From Talinum fruticosum (Eukaryota; Streptophyta; Magnoliopsida; Caryophyllales; Talinaceae): DNA of 64,000 nucleotides. Both the position numbers and the translations under genes were made by a program. The notes beneath the pieces are model-generated. The model was not told where the DNA came from, did not search any database, and saw nothing but the letters and a program-made list of their open reading frames with translations. This document shows positions 47,301 through 60,400 of the stretch, one piece after another. How positions within the stretch are numbered: position 1 is the first letter of the stretch; each line of letters opens with the position of its first letter. The DNA lies in NCBI GenBank assembly GCA_021018815.1, contig JAITYX010000002.1, positions 14,539,001 to 14,603,000 of the forward strand, read 5' to 3'.

Positions 47301-50300
47301 TTGTTTTTTGTGTTAGAGGAAACAAGGGCTTTTGTGAATCATGCATGAAAACTATAATGATGATTGAAAGTACTGAACAAAATGAGGTGGTACATTCATT
47401 TCCTCCTTTTTATTGTTTTACACATCTTTTAAGTTTTTTTAATTTAATGCTTTTGGGTGATGATGTGATCTTGGGATGCTGGCATGGAGAATTCTATTGA
47501 TTACAACAACTTATAGATACTGGGCAACTCCAACTGTCAACTTATTCATGCATAGCTTTCAGGATTAGGAGCTTATGCATGGTAAAATGATGTCAGAGGG
47601 TTTGGAAATATATTTTTGGCTGTGTCTGATCAATCTGCATCATGAATATTAGGAGTCGTGAAGAAGATCTAAATATTTGGATTTGTGTAGTCCCAGGCTT
47701 AGTAGAGCATGAATAGTGGCCCTAATACAGTGTATCTGCACTCAGCTGCATGTCTCAGTATATTGTCCTCCATTATGTAGTTGAAGGTTACCACTTATGA
47801 GCTGTTGGGTCAAAGAAGCGACCTTTTTGCAGTGGTCTACAGATAAGGCTTGGGTGCATTTTAAACAACTGCCTCCCTCTTTTTTTAAATTTTTAAATTT
47901 TTATATTATAATAAAATAAAAAACAGAAAAACCCATGCTCAGGCAGGATTCTGTTGGGGTATCAGGTTGGTATATTTATCAATAGTATGTATCAAGAGGC
48001 TATATAGAAGAACGGAACTTTTATACCTTTGTTAAAGGATATTGATACCAAATGAATCAGAGTAAGTTATGTTGAGAAGAACACTCAATGATCCAAAGTT
48101 TTGTGATAGGAAGAATATTTTCTCAAGTTCATTGGCTGAGCATTCAATTCTTTTTCCTATTTATGATTCAGTTTCTAAGAAGTATGTCTTGCACTTGATA
48201 CTTGCGCCCCTCCTCCAAAACATATAATTGAATAAATAAATCCCTTTGCTAGCAGACATATGTTTTCATAAAATCTTAAAGAGTACAAGCCACTAAAATA
48301 AAGTTCTGGAGAATGACTGCCTCTTTCTACTAAACAATTTGTAAACAAGAAACCTCTGGTGTTAATGTAAAAATCTGTCAGAAATTGTGTGGCGGGTATA
48401 GCCTTTTGGATACTTGACTTGTGGTCAGGATTAACTGCATAAATCTCCCCAGACAAGCTGCTATAACTACATTCGTGTTTTATTATGTTGCACGATAATA
48501 TGCTCTGATTTGTACGTTCCTTGAGGAATGTAATCTGTTCATGATTGCCTCTGTGGAATGAATACATTTTTGCTCCTCCAAATTTGGCACGTCTAATGGC
48601 TAAAGTTGTTTAAGATTGCCTTTAGTGTGGTATGTACTATGTTAACAAGATATGATGATTTCATGTAGATTGAACAAAGTTCTATGGGATAGGTAAGGTG
48701 GTGTTCATGTAAAGAGTTATGCTGTCTCACTGGAGACCATAACTTGCCTGTTTTGTCTCCTTCTCTTATTGAACTGGAAACATTAAGCATCGAATGAAAA
48801 ATGTGGTTCAGTAGGATAGTTATCTACTTGTCTGTAGTAATATTTCTTGAATGGAAGTCTTCTATTTTACAAGTGCCTGGTGGATTGAGAAATTATGATA
48901 CAATGGAAGACTTAACTTTCCGTTCATGCTCTTGAGTCTTTGGCAGAACAAGTAAACATTTACTAAATTTGTGAAGATTATGTGACTTGTCCTACCATGC
49001 TGATTTTCTTGACTTGGATAAATTTCCCTTTCTCACCCTTTCCTATCTCTAGTATCAAATATGCCTTTTAATTTAAATTTATTCCCCAAACTCTCAGTCT
49101 TGGTCTATGGGACATAACCAAATTTCCTATGGTGGCATAGTAGTAGAGCTAGATGATTTGTAATGGGTGTAATATAGCACTTGAACTTTGACTTTTTCCC
49201 TGGAATTGCTTAAGGTTTAATCCTTTTGTAATATTCCTTTTCCTTGTTTTTTTGTGATGATAATTGCAAACAGTAATGTGAGTATCTGTCTCCTCGCGGA
49301 GGAGCGTGGGGGAGGGAATAGTTTTAATATGTTGCAGCTGGTTTTGAGTTGCATCAAGGAGTTGCTCCCATGTAAATTGCACGACTTTGACATTGGGAAC
49401 GCAAAGGTTGGCTGTAGAAATTATTATGGTCTTTCGCTTCCAATGTTGCTTTTGTTTCTGCTGAATGATTTTGACTGAATGAAGAAACTGACTTATTGCA
49501 ATTTTTTACTGAATAATTTAAGCTTATCCTTCTTAGTAACTCTATTGCAGGGTCAGGTCACATTTGATGATAAAAGTAGCTGGGAATATCTCTTCAAGGA
49601 TTATTGGATAGAACAAAAAGGAGGTTTTCTATAACTTCAGATGAGGTTGCCCAGGCAAAAATCCATGGAAAAGTTCTGATGCCTCAGATAAACAGCAAAC
49701 GGTTGGTGATATAGACATGGGTAGTAATGATGTGGGTACTGACTCAGACAATTCCTTAGAAAATTTAGAATCGACTGATTCAAAAAGAAAGAAGGCTAAG
49801 AGAAAGTCAAAATCTGTAGATTCTGATACAGATAGCTCTTCAGAAAAAGATGCCAGCTCTGCAAAAAGAAAGGCTAAAAGGAGGTTGAAATCCCAGACCA
49901 AGGAGGCATATTCAGATTCAGAACACTCTTCTGGAAATGAAGATGCAACTAATAAGAGGGGTAGGCCCAGAAGGTTGTCAAAGTCCCGTTCCAAGGATGG
50001 AGGTGCAGCTAGTGCTGAAATCTCCATTGAAGGCACTGCTGAGTGGGCGTCTCAGGAACTTCTTGAATTCGTTATGCATATGAAAGATGGTGATAAATCT
50101 GTTCTAACCCAGTTTGATGTTCAGGGACTCTTGCTTGAATATATAAAAATAAACAAGCTTCGTGATCCACGTCGACGGAGCCAGATAATTTGTGATCCGA
50201 TGCTCCAAAAACTGTTCGGAAAGCCGCGAGTGGGACATTTTGAAATGCTGAAGCTACTTGAATCACACTTTCTTTTGAAGGAAGATTCTCAGGCAGATGA

Positions 50301-53300
50301 TAACCATGGAAGTGTAGTTGATGAAGTGAGTCTATTGGAAGCTGATGATAATACTGATTCTACACTGGACGCAGGCAGAAGTAAGGGAAGAAAGTCCCGT
50401 AGAAGGGGTGAAGACAGAGGATTACCATCAAACCTTGATGATTATGCTGCCATAGATATGCATAATATTAACTTGATTTACTTGCGTCGCAATTTGATGG
50501 AAGCTCTTATGGAAGATTCTGAAACTTTTCATGACAAGGTTGTTGGTTCTTTTGTTAGAATAAGAATTTCTGGTAGCAATCAGAAGCAGGACATTTACAG
50601 GCTAGTGCAAATAATGGGTAACTATTTTGCCTTTGACATCATTGTTTGAAAATCTGTTTCTCTTTGTGATGAGCAACACATTATCTTTTGTAAAAGGTAC
50701 AAGCAAGGCAGCTGAACCATACAGAGTTGGTAAGAGGACAACGGATGTAATGCTAGAGATATTGAATTTGGATAAGACAGAGATTATATCAATTGATACA
50801 ATTTCAAATCAGGAATTTACTGAGGTGATTACATGCAAAGCGCATTTATTGATTTCAAATTGTTTACTTGTTTTATCTGTGTAAGGCCTAAAGTAAGGGG
50901 CAAGCTTGGTCCTGCTGACGGAACAAAAGGGATATGCTTATGAGTTCTATGGTGATAAAAAGACCATATGGCTGGTCGTGCATTGATTATTATTCATGCT
51001 CCTTTCCTATAAAATCTTGACCAGATGATTTGTCAACGTAGGATTATTTTGCTCTCCCCGCCCTGCCTGCCACGTCTATCTTCCATCATCGTGGAGTCAG
51101 TCTCATGGGCTGTCTTCTTGCTGTAGATTAGTAGCAAATGCTAGTAGCTCTAATTAAGAATTGAACTGTTATATTGTAGAATATCAAGATCCTTTTTTCA
51201 ATCATTGAAAAAATGACTAGCAATTTTTTAGCTTAGATTATAGTTGATCTAGAAAAATGTCTCTAAACTGTCACTTCACTTTTTTTCTAGGTTGTAGGAA
51301 GTCAAAAGGTTTTTTATATTTATTTTTTTTCAAGGTCCAACAAAAATAGCCTTCTTTTGTGACTTGAGGGTAAGTTTGTTACATGTTTTGTTCATGTACC
51401 CTACTTAAATGGGGCTTTGGAGGTATAGATTCAGAGCTTCAGATTGATTTGCCCGAGTTTTAAGATGTGTCCCCCCAGTGGCCAAATGGAAAAAAAGTAA
51501 CCTATACATTATCATGTTTTCATGTAGGATGAATGCAAGCGACTGCGGCAGAGCATAAAATGTGGTCTGATCAGCCGGATGACAGTGGTGAGGCATTTAG
51601 TTGCTTTAATTTCAAGGTATAAGATGCTCTTATATTCTTCCTGATACTGAGATAAGTGGTGATCTTTTCAGGGTGATGTCCTGGAAAAAGCCAGGGAACT
51701 GCAGGAAGTCAGAGTTATTGACGTAAGATGCTAAACATACTGCTCCCCCCCAAAAAAATAAAAATAAAACCATTCACCCACCCACCTTGCAAGCTAAATT
51801 TTGCTTCTTCCATTCCTTGTAATATTTCAAAAGCTGGTTATGATCTGGATTCTTTTTCCCAATCCAATGTTTTCCGCAAAAGAAAACATGGAAAGACTGA
51901 TGAAATTGTTTCTCCTTTCTCAAGATTTTCTAGAAATACTGATCTCTCACAGAATAATTGGTCTATGTGTAACATAGAAAATATTTTTACCGGAGCACCT
52001 TTTTGCCTGTCTACCTGCGTCGCTATATTTTTGGGTGTGGGATGAGTATGTCAATGATTTCAATGGCATGCCCTTTTTCTACTCTTGATTGTTGTGGCTT
52101 CCTGTCATCTTCATTTATAATTCATGATTGCTCTTTTATATAACTTGTTATTTAGTATTTGACACTGAGGCATTGTTTTTATCTTGTGATTGTCAAATCT
52201 TTGCTGATAAGGTTGTGTAATGATATATTCGTATACTTATGTAGTTTAATAATTGACACTTCTTATCACACCATTGCAGTGGCTTGAAGCGGAGATAGTC
52301 AGGCTTAGTCATCTTCGGGATCGAGCTAGTGAAAAAGGGCGTAAAAAGGAATATCCTTTATTATGGAATTATGGAATCTGACATGCACTTGAAATGATTG
52401 TGAATTTATATCTGCTGGTATATGTTCACTAGAGGTAGAATAGCATGCGTGCTATACTGGTTCTTACTGGGTTGTTTGGTTGTTAATGGTAGCAATATTA
52501 TGGAATTAAAGTATCTTGGAGAGCATGTGAGACTTAAGCGTTGCAAAGCAAGCTGAAAATATGTAGAAATCTTAGTCACATAAAAATAAGGGAGTTAATT
52601 TGATCTGTGAAATGTTCCCCATGGGATTGTGGTACCTGTATATAAGTAATATATGTTCTGTATGGATATGCTGTATAGAAAACGCTATATGGATTACTCC
52701 TTAGTCCTAACTTCATCGTCATGCTTTAAATCATGTACTCTTTTGGATGTTGGATGTAGGTTGATTGTTGGTGTATGATAAATCCTATAACTTAGCAAGA
52801 ACAAACCTTTTTCCTTTGTGATTGATCACATCTTATATGGTTTTCCTATCATGTTTTTCAAGAATATGGCAATATTCCTTGTATGATGAGCATCTTGCAC
52901 CTTCTCAGTTCTCACCACTATCTCCTGTTTCACTAGGAAGAATCCTCTTTAAATGACCTTCTGAAGGGTTTATCCTGTAGTTCATCTTCTGTCATACTGC
53001 TTGTGTTTCTTCATACTAACCCACTTCTAAGACCAGCACCCCCTCCCCCAAAACCAAAAAAATGTCCATATGCCAGTAGTCACTCCTAAACACAACATAG
53101 CTGGCCATGGGTTCTTTATGCACTTCATTTCACCTGCACTGTTTCAATTCAGTGGTCGCATCTCCATCCATTTGAACCATAAAACCAAACACTAGAAGTA
53201 CTTTACTCCCCTCCGTCCTCGCCCCATTAGCCCAGCCTAGTTTGTGGTTTTTCTCCTCATTGATGTTACATGGTGTGTTAACTATCCAAGCCTGCATGAT

Positions 53301-55980
53301 TTCTGTCAAGCAACGCATGATTAAGCAATCTATGGCTTTAGCGTTTATGCTTACAGTATTCCTTTTGGCTTGGACCTCTGTAGTGGCAGGAAGAGCTTGC
53401 CACTATAGCTGATTCTTCTCTTGCAGTCAGTTCTCCTCTATGAGGCCCTTAGGCTGCGTAGTGCCACCTACTCATTAAGCCAGTAAAAAGAATAATAGAG
53501 CTTGGCGTATGAGTGGTTATGGTATTATAATATTGACCCTCTCCCTTGAATGTGTATTTGTCTGCTTTAAATGTCTAAAGCAATCTTAGCTTCTTTTTAG
53601 GAAGATTGTTGCAGATTATTCCTCTTTTAAAAAATTGGAAATGTTTTCATAGTTAATTTTGACATAACACTCTGCTTTCTTAGTCTGCATACATCTAGAT
53701 CTCTGCAGAGCTTGCTTTTGCAGATCTGGTCTGGGTTCACTCTGTTTGGTGGTTGTTGCTCATATTGACTCTGCTTTGCTCACCCATGGTTTGTGTTGGT
53801 TTCCCTTGAGATGGACATACTACATAGCCTTGCCTAAGTTTCTGGTGGTCCTTAACTTTCTTTTACGCTCAGAGAATGTGTTGAGAAATTGCAGCTTCTG
53901 AAGACACCTGAGGAACGCCAACGGAGATTGGAGGAGATTCCAGAGGTTCATGCTGACCCAAAGATGGATCCAAATTGTGAGTCTGAGGACGAAAGCGAAA
54001 TGGATAATAGAAGACAAGGTTTGTTCAATACATGAGAGTCAAACTTGATAATTAAAAACTTCACTGACCATCTCTCTCTCTCTCTCTCTAAAAAGAATAT
54101 TTATTGGGTGTTTTCTGCATTTTTTTCTGCATACAGCAAGTATTACTAGACCTAGAGAAAGTGGATTCTTCAGAAGGGACAGGGAACATTTTTCTTCACG
54201 GAAAGGTTCAAGTGATTCATGGAGTGCAAATGCTAGACCACTGAACAAGAACCGGGAACTGAATAGAAATTTATCTGGCAAGGGTTTTTCGAGCAGAAGG
54301 GAAGACACCAGCTCTGCCTCACAAACGAATGAGCACACTTGGAACAATGGGGTAGACAAGGGGACATCTGGCAGCTGGGAGAAGCAAAGGCTAACTTCTG
54401 ATCCCTTGATGAGCTCACGACCTGAATATTCTGGGCTGCGATCCGAAATTTCTGCTGCTGCATCAGAAGCTTCACAGCCTTTGTCTGCAGGGATATTGCA
54501 AACTGATGCAAAAGTCAATGAGTCAGAAAAGATGTGGCATTATCGTGATCCGACTGGTAAGGTCCAAGGACCATTCTCTATAGCACAGCTTCGTAAATGG
54601 AGTAATACGGGTATTTTCCTGCTGACCTGAGAATTTGGAAAGCGTCACAAAGTGAAGACGATTCTATTCTTCTGACTGAAGCTTTGGGTGGAAGGTTTCA
54701 GAAAGAATCACTCTCTGTTGGATTACTATCAGATGTCAGCCCAAAAGCTAGTAATGCTCCATCCTCGATAGAACGCTCGAGAAACTCTGGACATGCTCGT
54801 GGTTCTGAGTACGGTAGTAGATATGATTCCTCCAATCTGCCTTCTCCAACGCCTGCACGAAGCGTAGCTGGCTGGGGCGGGAAGCAAACTTCTGAGAGCA
54901 AGTGGTCCACCACGTCGAGTCCTTTCCGGCCGAATAATCAGTTTCATGGAGGCCATGAACGGCTGCCATCTCCGACCCCTACATCACCTTCATCTGTTCC
55001 AAGTGGTTTAGACAGGTCAAATTTCTCTCAGCAATCCAAGGATATAGTGGGAAACAAGGAAGAAAATTTGACTGCCTCAATAATCGCAGCAGCTTCTGCT
55101 GCTAATTCTGCAGGTCAGCTTTTCTCCACTCAAGGACCCAGACCAGCTGTGTCTCTCAACTCAGGCAGCATAAATGCCCAACAGATATCATCACAATCAG
55201 TTGGGCACATAGCAAATCAACCTTTTGCCCCAGCTGATGCTGCGTTGAGCCAAGCGAATCTGAGGCCTGATGCTAAAATTGCTGCTCAAGGGTTCTCAAA
55301 TGTGGTTCAGCCTGGTGCTGCGCAAAATCCTTCTGTCTATCATACTCAAGGGTGGGTGCCTTCTGGAAGTGTTGCTAGACCTGAACTTGTCAATACTAAC
55401 ATGATGCCCGGCAATTCAAATGCTGTGGCTTCACAAGTCCCGTATGGTCAGTGGACTGGTGCACCTGTAACTAATCAAGCTTCATCTTATGGTGCTGGGT
55501 ATCCTCCTGGTCCTGGAAATATTGCTTCAAATTTCCCGGCCAATACATGGGGACCTACTCCAGCCAACATGCCCTGGGGTGGTCAGCCACAACAGCCAGT
55601 GACTCCAAACATGGGGTGGGCAGAGCCACCATCTACACCCAGTTTTGGCCCCCAGCTGGAGCTATGGGTCAACTGGCTGGCCCTACACCGGGGCATCAGC
55701 TATGCCATCTGGGAACACAATGCAGGCATGGCCGGGCGCTGTGCCAGGTCCAACTACTGGAAATGCAAATCCGGGTTGGGTTGCTCCATCGAGTAATGCA
55801 AGCACTTGGGGAGGTGATCAGGGCCGAAGAGGTGGCAGTGGTTCTCAGTGGAGCCGGCAGTCATCGTTTGGCAGTGGAGGTGGAGCGGGCCCTGGTACTC
55901 CCAGAGGGCAAGGGGTATGCAAATTCCATGAAAGTGGGCACTGCAAGAAAGGGGCTTCCTGTAATTACATGCATACCTGA
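44341..55980 (+). CDS. NERD: NERD-type protein: PHD, SWIB, Plus-3, GYF and CCCH domains
   Basis: Large nuclear protein; its Arabidopsis relative NERD (At2g16485) binds histone H3 and AGO2 in siRNA-directed chromatin silencing. Ten coding exons: 44341-45789, 45920-45999, 47208-47386, 49551-50617, 50697-50824, 51528-51587, 51672-51722, 52280-52350, 53867-54018 and 54137-55980. The domains in order are an acidic Glu-rich N-terminus with 17-residue repeats; a PHD finger ([18 protein letters not shown]); SWIB/MDM2 ([14 protein letters not shown] onward); Plus-3 ([11 protein letters not shown] onward); GYF ([20 protein letters not shown]); a Gly/Trp/Pro-rich region with GW/WG motifs; and a C-terminal CCCH finger ([19 protein letters not shown]). 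Intron 8 is U12 AT-AC. Seven single-base losses break the literal frame, at 45387-45389, 45512-45515, 49625-49628, 49657-49661, 54618-54619, 55649-55653 and 55690-55693. With them the coding length is 5088 (1695 aa). NERD versus a close paralogue (At3g51120-like) is not decided. Confidence 0.92.
44955..45070 (+). repeat. 51-bp in-frame minisatellite in the acidic N-terminus of the NERD-type gene
   Basis: About two and a half units of 51 bases encode [30 protein letters not shown] and EAVKGQE. Looser copies of the same Glu/Asp-rich pattern (EDESKGV, EEAESKV) follow to 45.4 kb. This is a likely region of length variation between alleles. Confidence 0.75.
52351..53866 (+). other. U12-type AT-AC intron in the NERD-type gene
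   Basis: The 5' splice site reads ATATCCTTTA, the U12 AT-AC consensus. The branch-point sequence TCCTTAAC lies at 53849-53856, and the intron ends TTTTAC 10-11 bases after its branch adenosine. Joining AAAAAGGA to GCTCAGAG restores [15 protein letters not shown] in frame. No GT-AG pair nearby keeps that reading. The intron is 1516 bases long. Confidence 0.93.
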
Positions 55981-57352
55981 ATTTTTCATAGCATCAGGTA
56001 GTTGTAGCAGTCTTTTTATATATGTCTCTGTACAGTCATTTGCGTCCGTAGAGAAGGTTAAGAGGTTCGATAATTTCTTATGTTACATGTTCGAAGTACT
56101 TTTATTAGCAGCTCCCCTTTTTATTTTCAGCCTGTCTTTCTATATGTTTTTTTTTCCCTGCTCCCTCCTATGTGAGATTTCTCTCAACAGAGGCCTGTGC
56201 GGCACGAGTCCTGGTGGATTTTGTAGGGGCTGATATCTAGCAGAGTGCTTCGTTATAATCGCATTGTTAGCGGCAGAAAACAGATGCTTTTATTCTTCTG
56301 TTATACCATTTCCCTGCTCCTATAAGAACGAAATGGAATGTTCCAGTTCAGAGTTCAGAGCAGGAGAAATACAAAATTTATCAGTTTTCTTATTGCTGTA
56401 TTTTTGGTCCAATAAATCAGAAGCTATTACATTTACTACGTCTTGTATTTTTCTACATATGAACGCAGATGTTGGTATAGATTTCTTCATGTGCACACGT
56501 TTCAGTAGGTTATTACATTTACAAAGCGTCGAAGTACCGCATCTTCATACTTTTAATTAATTATTGTGGTTGGAAGAAAAAATAAAAATATATGAAGCCT
56601 ATACGAATAAGGATGAAGCTTTTTCACAATTGAACTTGAAGGGGTTGCTGGGGAGACCAAGCAGAGATAAATGTGTGTTGTTGCAGAATTCAGGAGAATC
56701 TCATGATTCGAATGAGTAAATGAGGCAAAGTGCCTAGCCTTCTGGTTTGGACACTGGCAGCCCGACTTATTATAGGCGAGTCGAAAACAAGAACTAGCTA
56801 GCTGGCTAGGTGGTCCAATAGTGTATGCTCCTGGTTCCATTGATGTGATTATGATGATTTATTGAGTCCTAATCAAGCTAGACTCGTTTGAGGATGGTGG
56901 GAGTTTTGAAGACAAGGATAAATGGTTTTGAGTGATAAAATTTTGGTTGGTGCAATAGTCAAATTTTTGGGTGACGGTGAATTAGTGAGCTTGATCGGAG
57001 ACTTCAATGATAGTGAGTACCTAAAAAGGTTTCAATTTCAATAAAAAGGTTGTAGTTTTTATTACTTATTTATAAAAAAAAAAGGTTTCAATTTCAATAA
57101 AATGAAGGATAATGATGGAAAAAAAATAAAATATGACTACCTAAAAAATTGGGCAAAATTTTTGGTGCAGAAAAAGGTAAAATAAAATAAATAATAGCTG
57201 TGAGAATTGAGAAAGGCCCTTTTTTAGGCAACGGCCCATGGGCTGCTTGCGGCGTAAGAATAGGAACTAATAAAACGCGCTTTTAGAAAACCGCGTGGTT
57301 TGACCAGTCAAATACAAGCCCAACCGACTTATTGACAGTATTAGTCTCTATC
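55981..57352. other. 3' UTR of the NERD-type gene and intergenic spacer
   Basis: The first 500-600 bases are probably the 3' UTR. The spacer contains a short direct repeat, AAAAGGTTTCAATTTCAATA, at about 57026 and 57081. Frames at 56264 and 56553 show no protein features. Confidence 0.5.
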
Positions 57353-57360
57353 TATAAATA
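57353..57360 (+). promoter_or_regulatory. TATA box of the 57-kb gene
   Basis: TATAAATA lies 113 bases upstream of the chosen ATG (57473) and downstream of a GC-richer patch. Good core-promoter match and spacing. Confidence 0.6.
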
Positions 57361-57472
57361 GCGGCATAGGGCCTGATCTTTGAATCAGAACTCCATAACC
57401 CATTTTTAGAGGTTGGAATTAGCCCAACTCCCTTCCCCTATTCCCAGCCCTTTCTTTTCTCTCTTATTTCGT

Positions 57473-60400
57473 ATGTGGGCTTCGGATCCCATCCCCAGCC
57501 CATATGACCTAAACGCCCTCCTCTCCCTTTTGGCGCCAGGTCTCTCTAATGCCCCCAATTCCCCCGAGTTCAGCACTTCACTTGCACTACTGAGAGTGAG
57601 CGGAGAGAAAATGGGGACGATGATTACTCACTGTCCGCCGGAAAGAGGCGTGATTTGCGCGGAAGCGGAAGAAATTGCAGAGAGGTTGAAGATTCAAAGA
57701 CAGATCTATCCCCTATGCGCCTTAATTTTGATGTTTTATTGGCCATTCCAGTATCCAAATACGTAAGTTATGTCTCTCCTCCATGTTATTGTTTACGTTT
57801 TGCAGTTTTAGTAGAAGAATTCGGTCATCTCTTGAGGGATCACATGTTCTATCGAAGAATTTTGGGTTAGGGTTTAGGGTTAGGACTGGGCTGGGTTGGG
57901 AGGTGAAAGGCACGGATGGATCAAGACGATTATGTAAAAGTATCACAGATTTTACCTTCAATTTTTAATAACGAGGTAGTTTAATACTGCAGAATCAGAG
58001 GTTCTCACTGTTGAGCGAATTGTTATTTTCGTTGACACAAACCTTCCACACTGCACAATCTCTTGTTGTTTATAAACGCTTTCATCGTGTTGGGAAGAAA
58101 AGCAAATTCGGGGTAAGCCAAAGACTTTTGGTGATCTCACTGTGTATTTGGGCGTCATTTCTCGTTATTTTTAATCGCTAAACTTACTAGCTTTAGAGCC
58201 AAATGACATTTGAAAATAAAGCTCAAGACCCAAGGGCTGCTAACTATTCAGTTTCTGTTGTTTTCCTCCGTTTTAAGCAGTTTCTTATGGCATATAATAG
58301 CTTAGAATATGGCTATATAATGTCTATATAACTAGTATAAAGCAACCTTTATAAAGCTACCAAAATTTAGTATATTGTTCGAGTTTTTTCTCGATGTTTT
58401 ATTTTTCGCTTTAAAATTCTTGTGTCTTGTTCAATCTTTTCTTTTTGTTCTTATATTATTGTTTGTGAGTGCGAACTATTGATCTTAACTGTGTAATTTC
58501 TTAAACAGTTTTTTATCACACTATGTTCCAACAAATCTTTAATTTGAACTTTGATTGACCATATTCATTAATGGATTTTAACTTACAGGGCGCAAACTTG
58601 AATAAAAAAAAAAAAGGGACAAGTTTCGTCCTCTGTGCTCCATCACTCTCAAATTGGAGTTATGTGATTTCTCTTTGCGGTGTTTATTCCACTCATCTTC
58701 AACCCTATGGGCCTTTAGCTATGGGCTATGACTTTAATTGTCGAGTTATTCTAGTCTATTTTTTTATTAAAATATTATTTTTATTACTGGAGTTTTAAAA
58801 TTAAGAATACTTATATCCTTATGCTTACATTGAGAATCTCGTGAATGTAAGAAATATGGGTGTAGAGTGAGGAAAACATAGTAGCTTTCTCGTCTTTTTT
58901 CTTTTCATGCTTGTTTCATTCAAACTTTAAGAAATTATAAGATTGTAATTTTGCTGTAAGGATTTGTAAATATTTATAAGATAAAAAGGTTTAAGGTGTT
59001 GTCAATTGTGGAAGCAAAGGGCTTCTAGCTATCAATTGGTTTTGGTGGGATGGAGCAAAGGGCTGCTAGCTATCTGGTTCAGGCTTTCCATGTGGCTTCA
59101 TGAATTCAGGCTCTGATCTGGCTGGTGGAGAGGAGCTTCCCTCCAGGACTTTGGTTGATTTATGTACCTCGATGCTTTTGTTTAATTTACGAGTTGGATG
59201 TGCACTCTTTACCCAATGTCCTTGCTCGATACACAATTGCTGATTTGAATTTGGCTGTGGTGCTTTGTTGATGTCAATTGGTCGCAGTGAAGACTATCTG
59301 GATGTATTGGTGATATGTATTGTGTATGTAACTTCTGATGATTGTGTGTAGCAGCGAGGAGAAAGCTTTTTTTTTTTTTAAAAAAAAAAAATGAATGCAG
59401 GTAGATTTTTTTAAAATGGTTGATATCGAGTGTTGCCCCAACGCTGTTAATTCTATTCCTTTTTTTCCTCCTATAAACAGGGCTGGCCCAACGCTGCTAG
59501 AATGATGGGCCTGGAGCGGGTAATACTTGCACTGGAGCAGGACCTTGTTTTCAGGTATGTAGTAATGTTATATGCTCTGTTTTTAATGAGGCCTATCAAC
59601 AGTTATACCTGACTTGATTTGTAATTGTCCAGGCTCAGTGATAGTGTTTAGATATGATACTTGCATATGCTAGATGCTCAGGCTGTTCTAAAACTAAAAG
59701 AAAAGAAAATTTGAGAAATTTTTCTTTGTTTTTAGGTGATAAAAAATAAAGTTTTTTAATGGATGTTATCATTTTATTTTTTTACCAAGATGTGCATAAA
59801 AAAATGTTTTCGTACAATTATATTTTCATTTTAGATTAATACTATAAAAATTGAAAAAGAGAAGCGACTACCTGAAAAATAATAGAATAGAACAAAGTAA
59901 GCATAATGGGATTTTAAATAGAACTTTAGTAGTAAAAATTGGAAATAGAATTAGAATTCGGATTGATTCGTTTGAAAAAGCAAAACTTCGAACATCATAG
60001 GAGAAAAAATAATCGCATTTCCTACATTATTTTTTTAATGTACTAAATTATTTTATTTGATAAAATTAATGTACTAAATGATAGCAGTATCTCAGTTATC
60101 CTCGATAAAAATTTCTATGAAAAAGATAAAGAATTAACCTTGCCACCACCCATCTGCCATCCCTAGAGCCATAAGTGGACTGCCCTATGACAGTAAACCT
60201 AAATAGGACTTGTTGGCCGTCCACGAGTCCACCATGAGCGTTCGCGAAGAGGGGTTAGCACCGGTATAAGTAATTCTAAATCATTTTGGGTCAAGAGGCA
60301 CCCTAACAATCCCAAAGTGATTAGCCCAAAGTTAAAAAACCATACATGATTAACCCAAAGTTTAAAAAACTATACACTACAATTGTTAAATATCAAAAAT

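Noticed and set aside
52331..53880. GT-AG alternative for the NERD intron (GGGC/GTAAAAAG to GCTCAG/AGAA)
   Set aside because: It puts the conserved downstream exon out of frame, whereas the AT-AC pair keeps it.
44341..55980. NERD-type gene as a pseudogene
   Set aside because: All seven breaks are single-base losses, mostly in homopolymers. Splice sites, phases, domain residues and even the U12 branch point are intact, which does not fit decay.
55547..56233. 228-codon frame overlapping the end of the NERD-type gene
   Set aside because: It is partly the correct frame between two missing bases and then runs out of frame past the CCCH finger and stop; not a separate gene.
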